A DNA stretch of 60,295 nt from Verrucomicrobiia bacterium (GTDB taxonomy: Bacteria; Verrucomicrobiota; Verrucomicrobiia; Limisphaerales; UBA8199). The notes under the pieces are model-generated. The model was not told where the DNA came from, did not search any database, and saw nothing but the letters and a program-made list of their open reading frames with translations. Location of the stretch: NCBI GenBank assembly GCA_035946615.1, contig DASYZB010000148.1:1-60295 (forward strand). The letters run 5' to 3'. Made by a program: the position numbers and the translations under genes. Shown here piece after piece: positions 46,623-56,742 of this stretch. Position 1 is the stretch's first letter. Every line of letters begins with the position of its first letter.

Positions 46623-48401
46623 TCAGTACCCCATCGCTTCGCCGTCCTTGCGCATCTCCGATGCGCCCCAATAAACGTGGTTCGTCGCGTCGAACTCGAT
46701 TGCCTGATAGCCGCCAAACCCGCCGGTGCCCGGCACTACTTTGTAACCGCGCCTTTCAAGTTCCGCCTTCACCTCCGGAGCGAACCCGGATTCCATTTCC
46801 ACCGTCCCGATCCCCTGTGATGGTTCGCCGGTCGGTTCCGCATTGCCAATGTGACGCCAGCGCGCGGCGTCTCCGGCTTCCTGCACGTTCATGCCAAAAT
46901 CGATGATATCGGTCAGGATTTGCACGTGGCCTTGAGGCTGCATGTCGCCCCCCATCACCCCAAACGACAGGAAGGGCCTGCCCTCCTTCATCACGAACGC
47001 GGGTATAATCGTGTGGAAAGGCCTTTTACCCGGCCCATAAACATTGGCTGCATTCGGATTGAGCGCGAACAACTCGCCCCGGTCCTGGAACATGAAACCC
47101 AGATGGTCGGCGACCAACCCGGAGCCCATGCCCCGGTAATTGGACTGGATCAACGACACCATCATGCCGTCTTTGTCGGCTGTAGTCAGGTAAATGGTGT
47201 CACCATCTTTCGGGTTCGGAGCCCCCGGACCAACGTCCATATTGGCGTGGTCAAGATGGATGAGATGACGCCGCTGCCTCGCGTAAGACTCCGAAATCAG
47301 TCCCTTCATCGGCACCTGCACAAACGCCGGGTCCGCATACCACCTGGCCAGGTCTTCGTATGCCAGCCGCTTGGCTTCCAGCAGGACAATCAGCGTATCC
47401 GCGGAACCCGCCCCCATCTTCCTTAGGTCGTAGCCCTTCAGAATCTGCAACATTTCCAGAACCGCGCCGCCCTGGCCGTTGGGTGGAAGCTCATACACCT
47501 CGTAACCGCGGTAGTTGACCGACAGCGGCTCGACCCATTCGCCGCGATGGCCCGCAAAATCATCGTAGCGCAGGTCGGCCCCTATCCGCTCGAAATATGA
47601 GGCCATCCGGTGCGCGAGTTCACCCCTGTAAAAGGCCTCCCGCCCTTTCTTTGCCAAAACCGAAAGCGTGTTGGCCAGGTCCGGATTGCGGAAAACCTCC
47701 CCTTCCTCCGGGGTATGCCCGTCGATCAGATAGGTAGCGCGGGCGTTGTCGAGTTCCTCGATGAGTTTCTTGTGCTTTTCAAATGACGCCATGTTTCCTT
47801 TCCAGTAACGCGCGATCAGTTGCGTTACGGGAAAGCCGTTCCTTGCGTATTGTATTGCCGGTTGCAAATCTTCCTTCATGGGCAGCTTGCCGAACCGGCT
47901 GTGGAGCGCGAACCAGGCATCTACTGTCCCCGGCACCGTCACGGGTAACGAGCCGACAGGCGGGATATGCGCTCGGTAAGGCTCTCCGGCTTTCTGGTAG
48001 GCCGCTCGGACCTCCTCGTTTAAGCGGGTCAGGCCTCGATTTTTCGGCGAGCGGCCCGAGCCGTTATAGCCGTAAAGCTGCCTGGTCTTGGGATCATAGA
48101 CAATGGCGAACAGATCACCGCCAATACCATTCAGTACCGGCTGCATCAAACCTATCGCCGCGTTGGCCGCTATGGCCGCATCCACCGCGCTGCCTCCCTT
48201 CTTGAGGATATCGATGGCGATCTGCGTAGCCAGCGGCTGTTCGGTCGCCGCCATCCCGTTTTGCGCCAGAACGGGCGACCGCGTCGCCCATGGCGCGCCG
48301 GCATACCGGTCACCTCGGCTCAACTGGCCGAAGCCTCTCAGGGGTAAACAAGCTGCAACCAGCATCACCGCCGCCGCTGCGATATTCATCAGAATCCTCA
48401 T
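46623..48401 (-). CDS. ggt: Gamma-glutamyltransferase / glutathione hydrolase
   Basis: 592 aa with a signal peptide (MNIAAAAVMLVAACLPLRGF), so periplasmic. The proenzyme cleaves itself before the nucleophilic Thr. Candidate site: GDTIYLTTADKDGMMVSLIQ near residue 397. Other motifs are MAATEQPLATQIAIDILKKG, VLNGIGGDLFAIVYDP, PPNGQGGAVLEMLQIL and the C-terminal VMGGDMQPQGHVQILTDIID. It degrades glutathione and gamma-glutamyl compounds. It is monocistronic as far as seen, with tRNA-Pro upstream on the same strand. Confidence 0.94.
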   Translation of the reverse strand: MRILMNIAAAAVMLVAACLPLRGFGQLSRGDRYAGAPWATRSPVLAQNGMAATEQPLATQIAIDILKKGGSAVDAAIAANAAIGLMQPVLNGIGGDLFAIVYDPKTRQLYGYNGSGRSPKNRGLTRLNEEVRAAYQKAGEPYRAHIPPVGSLPVTVPGTVDAWFALHSRFGKLPMKEDLQPAIQYARNGFPVTQLIARYWKGNMASFEKHKKLIEELDNARATYLIDGHTPEEGEVFRNPDLANTLSVLAKKGREAFYRGELAHRMASYFERIGADLRYDDFAGHRGEWVEPLSVNYRGYEVYELPPNGQGGAVLEMLQILKGYDLRKMGAGSADTLIVLLEAKRLAYEDLARWYADPAFVQVPMKGLISESYARQRRHLIHLDHANMDVGPGAPNPKDGDTIYLTTADKDGMMVSLIQSNYRGMGSGLVADHLGFMFQDRGELFALNPNAANVYGPGKRPFHTIIPAFVMKEGRPFLSFGVMGGDMQPQGHVQILTDIIDFGMNVQEAGDAARWRHIGNAEPTGEPSQGIGTVEMESGFAPEVKAELERRGYKVVPGTGGFGGYQAIEFDATNHVYWGASEMRKDGEAMGY

Positions 48402-48473
48402 CGCTTTGCAGCTTTTAATTCAGCAGGTTTCACTCCGGGAAGCTTGCGTCTGACCTGCCGTTTTCATTACAAA

Positions 48474-48550
48474 TGGTCGGGGCGGTGAGATTTGAACTCA
48501 CGACCTTCTGAACCCCATTCAGACGCGCTACCAAGCTACGCTACGCCCCG
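48474..48550 (-). tRNA. tRNA-Pro (anticodon GGG)
   Basis: The minus strand folds as a 77-nt cloverleaf with the CCA tail encoded. The acceptor stem is CGGGGCG/CGCCCCG with discriminator A and the tail at 48476-48474. The D arm contains AGCTTGGTAGCGC. The anticodon arm TCTGA-ATGGGGT-TCAGA gives GGG. The T arm is GTGAG-TTCAAAT-CTCAC. Confidence 0.95.
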
Positions 48551-48639
48551 AACCATTGTGCCGGCCTCCACGAGGCCGCCACGCGAGAATACTACCCCCT
48601 CGAATTCTGATTTCAACCTTTAATCGGGACCGCTGCATT

Positions 48640-48650
48640 CCAACATTATA
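48640..48650 (+). promoter_or_regulatory. Possible -10 element upstream of the GH9 gene
   Basis: CATTATAATCC contains a consensus TATAAT, about 160 nt before the ATG at 48808. A convincing -35 box at 17 nt is not evident. The rest of 48551-48807 shows nothing recognisable. Confidence 0.3.
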
Positions 48651-48807
48651 ATCCGCGGTTTTCTTAATTAATTCCTCAAGGAACTTGTCCTTTCCGGTCC
48701 CGGTTTGTCAGCCAAACACCGACAAAAACCCTTCGCTGGAGGCGGACAGGATTACAGGAGCCCTTCCGATTTTTAAGCCTGCACCCAATCGACAAGGTGT
48801 TCGCACT

Positions 48808-51800
48808 ATGAGAAAAGCTATATCTCTCGTATTGAGCCTGCTGTCTCTGTTCGCGGTCACGCATACGGTCCGCGCTACGGAAATGACGTGGGAATTCTCT
48901 GTCCAGGTCAGCGCCGCGGTCCAGGCCACTCCCGCTCAGATAACTCTGAGCTGGCCCCAAGACCAGTACATGCTCCCCAACAGCTATACAGTTTATCGAA
49001 AAGCTCCCTCGGATAGCTCCTGGGGCGCCGGCGTCCTTCTCCCGGCCACCGCCACCAGTTACACCGACAACCACGTCACCGTCGGCACCCCTTATGAGTA
49101 CCAGGTGGTTAAAGTCACCTCCCAATACACCGGTTACGGCTATGTCTATTCGGGCATCAATGTTCCCATGACCGATAGCCGCGGCAAACTGCTCCTGGTC
49201 ATCGATAACACTTATGCCGCCAGCCTCACCAACGAGCTGGCCCGCCTCCAACAGGACCTCGTCGGCGACGGCTGGACCGTTATCCCGATCTTCGTCAACC
49301 GCTCCGACTCGGTCGTCAGCGTTAAGAATCTCATCAAGGCCCAATACGCAGCCGATCCGGCCAACGTGAATTGCGTCTTCCTCTTCGGCCACGTCCCAGT
49401 CCCATACTCGGGGAACATTGTCCCGGACGGCCATACCCCCGATCACCAGGGGGCCTGGCCTTGCGACGGTTACTACGGCGACATGGACGGCATTTGGACC
49501 GATAACTCGGTCAACGTCACCGGCCAATATGATCCCCGGAACACAAACGTCCCCGGCGACGGCAAATTCGATCAAAGCTCGTTCCCTGCTCCGATCAAAC
49601 TCATGGTTGGCCGGGTGGACCTGGCCAATATGCCGGGTGAACTGTGGTATGGCGGCCCCACGACCATGCCCAGCGAACTGGAGTTATTGCGCAATTACCT
49701 CAACAAAGACCACAATTTCCGCACCAAGCAGATGGACCTGCCCCGGCGCGGCATCGTCGGCGACTTCTTCGGCGTGCGCAGCGGCGAGGCCTTCGCGGCG
49801 AGCGGTTGGCGCAATTTCGCCCCGTTCTTCGGCGCCAACAACGTCACCACCGACCAGACCATGGGCGCCTGGACCCCTATCCTCAGCACCAACGCCTATC
49901 TGTGGGCCTACGGCTGCGGCGCAGGCAGTTTTACCAGCATCGCCGGGCTGGGCAACAGCGATTCCTATAACGACGTCACAACACCCGAGCTCTACACCAA
50001 CGACATCAAAGCCGCCTTTACCCTCCTGTTCGGGAGCTGGTTGGGCGATTGGGATGCCAAAGACAATATCATGCGCTGCGTCCTGGCCTTGCCCTCCTGC
50101 GGCCTGACCTGTGCCTGGTCCGGGCGTCCGCATTGGTTCTTGCACCACATGGCCTTGGGCATGCCCATCGGCTTTTCCGCGCGCCTGACACAAAACAATG
50201 GCCCGGGCGGGATTTATTCCAATGAAGTCAACAGCGCCGCAGGCGAAATCCATATCGCTCTGATGGGCGACCCCACTCTGCGCATGCACGCCGTCGTGCC
50301 CCCATCCAATATTGCCGCCACAACTAACGGCAGCGCCGTCACCCTGAACTGGACGGCTTCCACTGATTCGGTCGTCGGCTATCACATTTATCGCGCCTCG
50401 GGCACCAACAACTCATTTGCCCGCCTCACCACCACACCCATTACCGGCACAACCTTTACCGATTCCAGCGCCTCAGGCGCCTCCGATTACATGGTTCGCG
50501 CCGTGAAACTCGAGACTTCTTCGAGCGGCACCTACTTTAACCCCAGCGAAGGCGCGTTCCTGGCGCCGGTCGGCAGCGCGACTGGCTACCTGGGCGTGAC
50601 CGGCACTTCCGGCTCAACCTCGGGCACTAATGGAACTGTTTCGAGCACCGGGGGCACGGGCTCGACCAACAGCGTGACACCCACTGGAACCAGCCCCAAC
50701 CTGGTCGCCTGGGTTGACGACGCCCTGCCCGCCGGGGCTACTGCCGGCACCGACGGTGGCGACGCCTGGAATTGGGTCAGCAGCAACCCTGCTCCCTTCT
50801 CCGGCAGCCTGGCTAATCAATCCACGATTAGCGCCGGTCTCCACCAGCACTTCTTCACCGGGGCGACCCAGCCCCTGACGGTCAACACCGGCGACATCTT
50901 GTTCGCCTATGTCTATCTCGATCCCAATAATCTCCCCAGCCAAATTATGCTCCAGTGGAACGACGGCTCTTCCTGGGAACATCGGGCGTACTGGGGCGCT
51001 GATAACATCAATTACGGCTCTGACGGTACAACCAGCCGCGTTTATATGGGGCCGCTCCCCGCTGCGGGTCAATGGGTCCTCCTCCAGGTCCCCGCCAGCA
51101 AGGTCGCCCTGGAAGGCAGCACCGTCCCTGGCATGGCCTTCAGCCAGTACGACGGACGCGCCACGTGGGATTACGCCGGCAAATCCTCGGCATTGCTCAC
51201 CGGCACAACGCCTTCAAACGGCGGCACCAACACCGTTGGGTCGTCCGGCTCGACCAACTCGACCGGGACCGTTTCCAGCACCAGCACCACCAACACTCTG
51301 GTCAGCCCGCTCGCCTGGGTGGATGACACCTTGCCCGCCGGCGCTGTGGCCGGTGCTGATGGCGGTGATTCCTGGAACTGGATCAGCAGCAATCCCGGTC
51401 CCTTCTCCGGCGCGCTGGCCAATCAGTCCAGCGTTGCCCCTGGCCTCCACGAGCACTTTTTCTCCTGGGCATCTCAAGGCCTCAGCATCAATTCCGGCGA
51501 TACACTCTTTGCTTACGTCTATATCGACCCCAACAATCCCCCCAGCGAGCTGATGCTCCAATGGCACGACGGCGCCTCGTGGGACCACCGCGCTTATTGG
51601 GGTGCTAACAACATCACCTACGGCACCGACGGCACCGCCAGCCGCTCTTACATGGGGCCGCTGCCCGCCGCAGGCCAATGGGCACTGCTCCAGGTCCCGG
51701 CCAGCCAGGTCGGTATGGGCGGCGCCACCGCTGTGGGCATCGCTTTCAGCCAGTTTGATGGACGCGCCACCTGGGATTACACCGGCAAAGCCGCCGGCGT

Positions 51801-54800
51801 TGTCTCAACCACCACCGCTTCCGGTGGCGGCACAAACACTTCGGGCACCGGTGGCACCACCGGCACCTCCAGCACAAACAGCACTGGCGCCTCCCCAAAT
51901 CTCACCGTCTGGATCGATGATGCGCTCCCCGCAGGCGCCGTCCCGGGCAGCGACGGCGGCGACGCCTGGAATTGGGTCAGCAGCAACCCGACCCCGTACT
52001 CCGGCTCGCTGGCAAACCAATCCGCAGTTGCCTATGGCCTGCACCAGCACTTCTTCATGAGTGCGACACAGACCTTGAGCATCAATTCCGGGGACATCCT
52101 GTTTGCTTACGTTTATATTGATCCGAGCAACATCCCCAGTGAGATCATGCTGCAGTGGAACGACGGCACCTGGGAACATCGCGCATATTGGGGCGCTAAC
52201 AAAATCAACTACGGCACCGATGGCACAACCAGTTGCACCAACATGGGGCCCGTTCCCGCAGCGGGCCAATGGGTCTTGCTCCAAGTCCCGGCCAGCAAGG
52301 TTGCCCTCGAAGGCAGCGCTATCAATGGCATGTCTTTCAGCCAATATGATGGCCGCGCCACCTGGGATTATTCCGGCAAATCCTCCGCCCTGCTCACCGG
52401 CACCGCGCCTGCCAGCGGCGGTTCTACCTCCTCGACAAATACCGCCACCCTGACCAATGCCACCGTTTGGGTCGATGACGCCCTGCCCGCTGGCGCCTCG
52501 CCCAGCTCCGATGGCGGTGACTCCTGGAATTGGGTTAGCAGCAATCCAGCCCCATTTTCTGGTTCATTGGCAAATCAATCCAGCATCGGCTCCGGTCTGC
52601 ATGAGCATTTCTTCACGGGCGCCACCCAAACCATGGCTGTGAATACCGGCGACAATCTGTTCGCCTATGTTTATCTCGACCCCAATAACCTCCCGAGCGA
52701 AATCATGCTCCAATGGAATGATGGTTCCTGGGAACACCGCGCGTTCTGGGGTCAGGACAATATCGGTTACGGCACCGCCGGGACTACCAGCCGCGTTTAT
52801 GTCGGCCCATTGCCTGCCCCAGGCCAATGGGCCCTTCTCCAGGTGCCCGCCAGCGCCGTAGCGCTCGAAGGCAGCACCGTTTCTGGCATGGCCTTCAGCC
52901 AATTCGACGGACGCGCCACCTGGGACTACGCAGGGAAGGCCTCCGCGCCACTCGTGAGCACCTCGGGCGGCGGCACCGTCGGATCCGGCACCAACTCGAC
53001 TGGGGGGACAGGCATCACCGGCACGGATACGAACTCAACGCCTGTCACAACGACCAACAACCCGCCGGTGGTTAGCACCAATTCGCCCTCGAGCACCAAC
53101 ACCATCGTCGCCAGCACCAACGCTGTCTCCGGCGTGAGCCTCATCGATTATGTCACCCCTCAACTGCCGCACGTGGGTGATAATACCCTGCATGTCCTGA
53201 CGCCGACATTGCTCGAACTCAAACTTATCAACACCAAACAGCCTGACCCCGCCCAGGTCGCTCAATGGAACCTGGTCGATAGCCTGGGCAACTTCCAGGC
53301 CCCGGGGGCCGGCGCCTTTGCCGTCACGGCCAATGGCCAAACCGTCGCCGTCACAGCGGTTGGTTTCAAACGGCGCCCGCTCTATGCGCCGATGGCCGGA
53401 TACGACCTGCGTATCGACAACTCCCTCTATCTGCAGTTGGCCAGTCCCATCTCAGACAACCAGACTATCGAGGTGAAAAACACCGATGGCTCGCTCTGGC
53501 CTTCGAGCATGCAATTCATTGCAACCGTCGATCCGCTCCGCTATAGCCCGGCCATCCACGTCAACGAAGAAGGCTACATGCCCAATTACTCCAAGGTCGC
53601 CATGGTCGGCTATTACGCCGGCAGCATGGGCGAAGTCTCCATCCCGGCCTCAGCGGGTTTTAAGATCGTGGATGCCGCCACAGGCAATTCGGTGTATCAA
53701 GGCACCCTGGCCCAGCGTCCGGACTCGGGTTATACCTATTCCCCGACCCCTTACCAGAAGGTGTACCAGGCTGATTTCAGCAGCTTCAACACGCCAGGCG
53801 AATACCGCCTCGTAGTGCCCGGCATGGGCGGCTCGCTGCCGTTCATGATCCACGATGGGGTTGCCATGGCCTTTGCCCGCGCCTATGCGCTCGGACTCTA
53901 TCACCAGCGTTGCGGCACCAATACTGCCATGCCTTTTACGCGCTTCACCCACGACGCTTGTCATACGGCTCCGGCCAGTGTGCCCGCCTCCGCATCGGCC
54001 TACCCGTTTACCTGGACGACCATCGCCGGTTACGCCAACACGCTCAACGCGAACAATCCTACCCAGATTGCCCCGGCCCTCACCAGCCCTTCAGCCCAGC
54101 TCTTCCCCTACATCAACCAGGGGCCGGTGGATGTCACTGGCGGACATCATGACGCCGGCGATTACAGCAAATACACCATCAACAGCGCCAGCCTTATCCA
54201 TTACCTCATGTTCGCTGTCGATTCGCTTCCTGGGGTCGCCGCGCTGGATAATCTCGGCATCCCCGAAAGCGGCGACGGCATCAGCGACGTCATGCAGGAA
54301 GCCAAATGGGAGGCAGACTTCCTGGCTAAAATGCAGGACTCAGACGGCGGCTTTTACTTTCTGGTTTATCCACAGAACCGCGAATACGAAGGCAACGTCA
54401 CGCCTGACCATGGCGACCCGCAAGTGGTCTGGCCTAAAACCACCTCGGTGACTGCCGCCTCTGTAGCCGCCCTTGCCCAATGCGCCTCGTCGCCGCTGTT
54501 CAAGCAAACCTATCCAGCCGCCGCCGCCGCATACCTCCAAAAGGCCAAGCTCGGCTGGCAATTCCTGATGAATGCCGTCAACAAATACGGCAAGAACGGC
54601 GCCTACCAGAAGATCACCCATTACGGCGACAACTTCGCCGATAACGATGAGATGGCCTGGGCGGCCTGCCAGATGTACCTCGCCACGGGCGATTCGTCCA
54701 TTCACCAACTGCTGCTCTCCTGGTTCGATCCGGCGGACCCGGCCACGTGGCGCTGGGGCTGGTGGCACATGTCCGAGTGCTATGGCCACGCCATTCGCAG

Positions 54801-56742
54801 CTATGCCTTCGCCGTCCAAAGCGGGCGCGCCACGGCCAGCCAGCTCGACGCCACCTTCCTAAGCAAGTGCCAGGCCCAAATCGCCGCCGGCGCAAATGAC
54901 ATGGTCTCGTTCTCCCAGCAGAACGCCTACGGCAGCAGTTTCCCCATCGACACCAAAGCCGTCCAAAGTGCCGGCTGGTACTTCTCGTGCGACCAGGCCT
55001 TTGACATCGCCGTTGCTTACCAGTTGAACCCAAACCCGGCTTACATCAATGCCATGCTCGCCAACATGAATTTCGAAGGCGGCTGCAATCCGGTCAACGT
55101 CTCCTATGTGACGGGCCTTGGTTGGAAACGCCAACGCGACATTGTCAGCCAGTGGGCTTTGAATGATACCCGCGTCCTGCCGCCCTCGGGCATTCCCGTG
55201 GGCAATATCTCCGCCACCTTCGGCTATCTGTGGGATTACTCCGGCGAATTGGAAGGGCTTTGTTTTCCATCCGACGGCGCGACAACCGCCCCTTACCCGT
55301 TCTACGATCGGTGGGGCGACAGTTGGAATGTCAGCAGCGAAATGGTCGTGCTCAACCAGGCTCGCGGCATCGGCATGCTGGCCTTCCTTGCGGCCCAAGG
55401 CCCCTATAAAACCCAGCTCTGGACCGCTCCGGCCAACGCTCAGATCGTTGTGCCGGCCTCGGTGGTGCCCGTCGGCTCACCGGTTACGCTTTCCTTGCAA
55501 GCGCCCGGCATGGACCTCAGCGGCGCCCGCGTTACTTGGGAAGCGCGCGATCAAGAACCCATCTTTGGCCAAACCTTCACCTACTCGCCCCAAAACAATG
55601 GCCTCCAATGGGTCGAGGCCGAAGCGCAGTGGCCGGATGGCCGTCGCGTCTTTGCCAAGGCAAGCTATACCGCCAACTCGCCCAATATTGTCTGGATAGA
55701 TGACACCGTTCCGGCGGGGGCGGCCGCTTTGGCGGATGGGGGCGATGCCTGGACATGGCTCAGCAGCAACCCAACTCCTCATTCGGGGACCCTGGCGAAC
55801 CAATCCAATATTGGCGCCGGTGAGCACCAGCATTATTTCCAGAACGCCACCGCTACAATGAGCATCGGCACCGGGGACGTGCTTTATGCCTGGGTGTATA
55901 TCGATCCAAACAACATGCCCAGCGAGCTGATGTTACAGTGGAACGACGGTACCTCCTGGGACCACCGCGCCTACTGGGGCGCCGACTCCCTCGGCTATGG
56001 CGCTGACGGCACACCGGGCCGCGTCAATATGGGCCCCTTGCCTCCTGCCGGCCAATGGGTGCAACTCAAAGTGCCCGCCAACCAGGTCAATCTCGAAGGC
56101 GCCACTCTGAGTGGTATGTCCTTCACACTCTATGGCGGGCGCGCAACGTGGGATGCCGCTGGGCGCCTGAGTTCGGGCGGGACCTCGAACACCACGGCGA
56201 CCGTGACGGTTAATGCCACAGCCACACTGGCGTCTCGAACCACACCGAGCCTGGGGACATTTACCTTCTCGCGCGGCGGGGATCTCACGGCCAATCTGCC
56301 GCTGCAATATGCCCTGGGCGGCACAGCCGTCAGCGGACTCGATTACCAGGTATCCGCCCCGGGGGTGACCATCCCGGCGGGGGCGTCCTCGACGACCCTG
56401 AACATCGTTCCGCTGATTTCCAGCAACTTCATTGCAGGCCGCAGCGTCATCCTCACGCTGGCATCCAACGCCTCTTATGCCATAGGCGCCCCTGGCTCGG
56501 CCACCCTCGCGGTGGGCGGCAATACCATGCCGCTGGCCTTGAGCCTCTCCCCGAGCGGCGCGACCCTCTCCTGGAACAGCGCCTCGGCAAAAAGCTATCA
56601 GGTCTCCTACAAAAATAACCTGACCGACCCAACCTGGACCACCGCCGGCCAAATCACCGCCACCGCCGGCACCAGCTCGTGGGTCGATCCCAGCGCCCTG
56701 AAAACCAACCAGCGCTTTTATCTCGTGGCCCAGGTGGATTAG
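48808..56742 (+). CDS. Giant secreted multidomain GH9 glycoside hydrolase with gingipain-like domain and five tandem-type modules
   Basis: 2644 aa from ATG 48808, which begins a clean signal peptide (MRKAISLVLSLLSLFAVTHT). Order by residue: FN3-like (40-105); peptidase C25-like (about 125-490), where the His and Cys positions appear replaced (YGCGAGSF, FGSWLGDWD); FN3 (500-575); four modules of about 160 residues (631, 835, 1031, 1219), each starting VWVDDALPAGA-like and ending FSQYDGRATWDYAGK-like, joined by Gly/Thr/Ser linkers; GH9 N-terminal Ig (about 1580); GH9 catalytic domain (1687-2198) with GGHHDAGDYSKY and candidate acid Glu in WNVSSEMVVLNQA; a fifth module (2293); Calx-beta (2465-2570); and an FN3-like tail. 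It probably binds and cuts beta-glucans outside the cell. Confidence 0.9.
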   Translation: MRKAISLVLSLLSLFAVTHTVRATEMTWEFSVQVSAAVQATPAQITLSWPQDQYMLPNSYTVYRKAPSDSSWGAGVLLPATATSYTDNHVTVGTPYEYQVVKVTSQYTGYGYVYSGINVPMTDSRGKLLLVIDNTYAASLTNELARLQQDLVGDGWTVIPIFVNRSDSVVSVKNLIKAQYAADPANVNCVFLFGHVPVPYSGNIVPDGHTPDHQGAWPCDGYYGDMDGIWTDNSVNVTGQYDPRNTNVPGDGKFDQSSFPAPIKLMVGRVDLANMPGELWYGGPTTMPSELELLRNYLNKDHNFRTKQMDLPRRGIVGDFFGVRSGEAFAASGWRNFAPFFGANNVTTDQTMGAWTPILSTNAYLWAYGCGAGSFTSIAGLGNSDSYNDVTTPELYTNDIKAAFTLLFGSWLGDWDAKDNIMRCVLALPSCGLTCAWSGRPHWFLHHMALGMPIGFSARLTQNNGPGGIYSNEVNSAAGEIHIALMGDPTLRMHAVVPPSNIAATTNGSAVTLNWTASTDSVVGYHIYRASGTNNSFARLTTTPITGTTFTDSSASGASDYMVRAVKLETSSSGTYFNPSEGAFLAPVGSATGYLGVTGTSGSTSGTNGTVSSTGGTGSTNSVTPTGTSPNLVAWVDDALPAGATAGTDGGDAWNWVSSNPAPFSGSLANQSTISAGLHQHFFTGATQPLTVNTGDILFAYVYLDPNNLPSQIMLQWNDGSSWEHRAYWGADNINYGSDGTTSRVYMGPLPAAGQWVLLQVPASKVALEGSTVPGMAFSQYDGRATWDYAGKSSALLTGTTPSNGGTNTVGSSGSTNSTGTVSSTSTTNTLVSPLAWVDDTLPAGAVAGADGGDSWNWISSNPGPFSGALANQSSVAPGLHEHFFSWASQGLSINSGDTLFAYVYIDPNNPPSELMLQWHDGASWDHRAYWGANNITYGTDGTASRSYMGPLPAAGQWALLQVPASQVGMGGATAVGIAFSQFDGRATWDYTGKAAGVVSTTTASGGGTNTSGTGGTTGTSSTNSTGASPNLTVWIDDALPAGAVPGSDGGDAWNWVSSNPTPYSGSLANQSAVAYGLHQHFFMSATQTLSINSGDILFAYVYIDPSNIPSEIMLQWNDGTWEHRAYWGANKINYGTDGTTSCTNMGPVPAAGQWVLLQVPASKVALEGSAINGMSFSQYDGRATWDYSGKSSALLTGTAPASGGSTSSTNTATLTNATVWVDDALPAGASPSSDGGDSWNWVSSNPAPFSGSLANQSSIGSGLHEHFFTGATQTMAVNTGDNLFAYVYLDPNNLPSEIMLQWNDGSWEHRAFWGQDNIGYGTAGTTSRVYVGPLPAPGQWALLQVPASAVALEGSTVSGMAFSQFDGRATWDYAGKASAPLVSTSGGGTVGSGTNSTGGTGITGTDTNSTPVTTTNNPPVVSTNSPSSTNTIVASTNAVSGVSLIDYVTPQLPHVGDNTLHVLTPTLLELKLINTKQPDPAQVAQWNLVDSLGNFQAPGAGAFAVTANGQTVAVTAVGFKRRPLYAPMAGYDLRIDNSLYLQLASPISDNQTIEVKNTDGSLWPSSMQFIATVDPLRYSPAIHVNEEGYMPNYSKVAMVGYYAGSMGEVSIPASAGFKIVDAATGNSVYQGTLAQRPDSGYTYSPTPYQKVYQADFSSFNTPGEYRLVVPGMGGSLPFMIHDGVAMAFARAYALGLYHQRCGTNTAMPFTRFTHDACHTAPASVPASASAYPFTWTTIAGYANTLNANNPTQIAPALTSPSAQLFPYINQGPVDVTGGHHDAGDYSKYTINSASLIHYLMFAVDSLPGVAALDNLGIPESGDGISDVMQEAKWEADFLAKMQDSDGGFYFLVYPQNREYEGNVTPDHGDPQVVWPKTTSVTAASVAALAQCASSPLFKQTYPAAAAAYLQKAKLGWQFLMNAVNKYGKNGAYQKITHYGDNFADNDEMAWAACQMYLATGDSSIHQLLLSWFDPADPATWRWGWWHMSECYGHAIRSYAFAVQSGRATASQLDATFLSKCQAQIAAGANDMVSFSQQNAYGSSFPIDTKAVQSAGWYFSCDQAFDIAVAYQLNPNPAYINAMLANMNFEGGCNPVNVSYVTGLGWKRQRDIVSQWALNDTRVLPPSGIPVGNISATFGYLWDYSGELEGLCFPSDGATTAPYPFYDRWGDSWNVSSEMVVLNQARGIGMLAFLAAQGPYKTQLWTAPANAQIVVPASVVPVGSPVTLSLQAPGMDLSGARVTWEARDQEPIFGQTFTYSPQNNGLQWVEAEAQWPDGRRVFAKASYTANSPNIVWIDDTVPAGAAALADGGDAWTWLSSNPTPHSGTLANQSNIGAGEHQHYFQNATATMSIGTGDVLYAWVYIDPNNMPSELMLQWNDGTSWDHRAYWGADSLGYGADGTPGRVNMGPLPPAGQWVQLKVPANQVNLEGATLSGMSFTLYGGRATWDAAGRLSSGGTSNTTATVTVNATATLASRTTPSLGTFTFSRGGDLTANLPLQYALGGTAVSGLDYQVSAPGVTIPAGASSTTLNIVPLISSNFIAGRSVILTLASNASYAIGAPGSATLAVGGNTMPLALSLSPSGATLSWNSASAKSYQVSYKNNLTDPTWTTAGQITATAGTSSWVDPSALKTNQRFYLVAQVD
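50698..51186 (+). repeat. 160-aa module, copy 1 (within GH9 protein)
   Basis: Reads DDALPAGATAGTDGGDAWNW to YDGRATWDYAGK, with internal QIMLQWNDGSSWEHRAYWGA. The Trp/Tyr-rich beta pattern suggests a carbohydrate- or surface-binding module. Confidence 0.85.
51303..51792 (+). repeat. 160-aa module, copy 2 (within GH9 protein)
   Basis: Same module; here HDGASWDHRAYWGA and FDGRATWDYTGK. The offset from copy 1 is 605 bp. Confidence 0.85.
51892..52383 (+). repeat. 160-aa module, copy 3 (within GH9 protein)
   Basis: Same module; ends YDGRATWDYSGK. One residue shorter in the WNDGTWEHRAYWGA loop. The offset from copy 2 is 589 bp. Confidence 0.85.
52456..52935 (+). repeat. 160-aa module, copy 4 (within GH9 protein)
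   Basis: Same module; has WEHRAFWGQDNIGYGTAG. The offset from copy 3 is 564 bp. A Ser/Thr/Asn-rich linker follows. Confidence 0.85.
55684..56163 (+). repeat. 160-aa module, copy 5, after the GH9 domain
   Basis: More diverged copy (WIDDTVPAGAAALADGGDAW; YGGRATWDAAGR), placed on the far side of the catalytic domain. Confidence 0.85.

Noticed and set aside
48474-48550. tRNA-Pro as the attachment site of the 38.6-42.8 kb island
   Set aside because: It is almost 6 kb away, separated by intact house-keeping genes, and no tRNA fragment is seen at the island ends.
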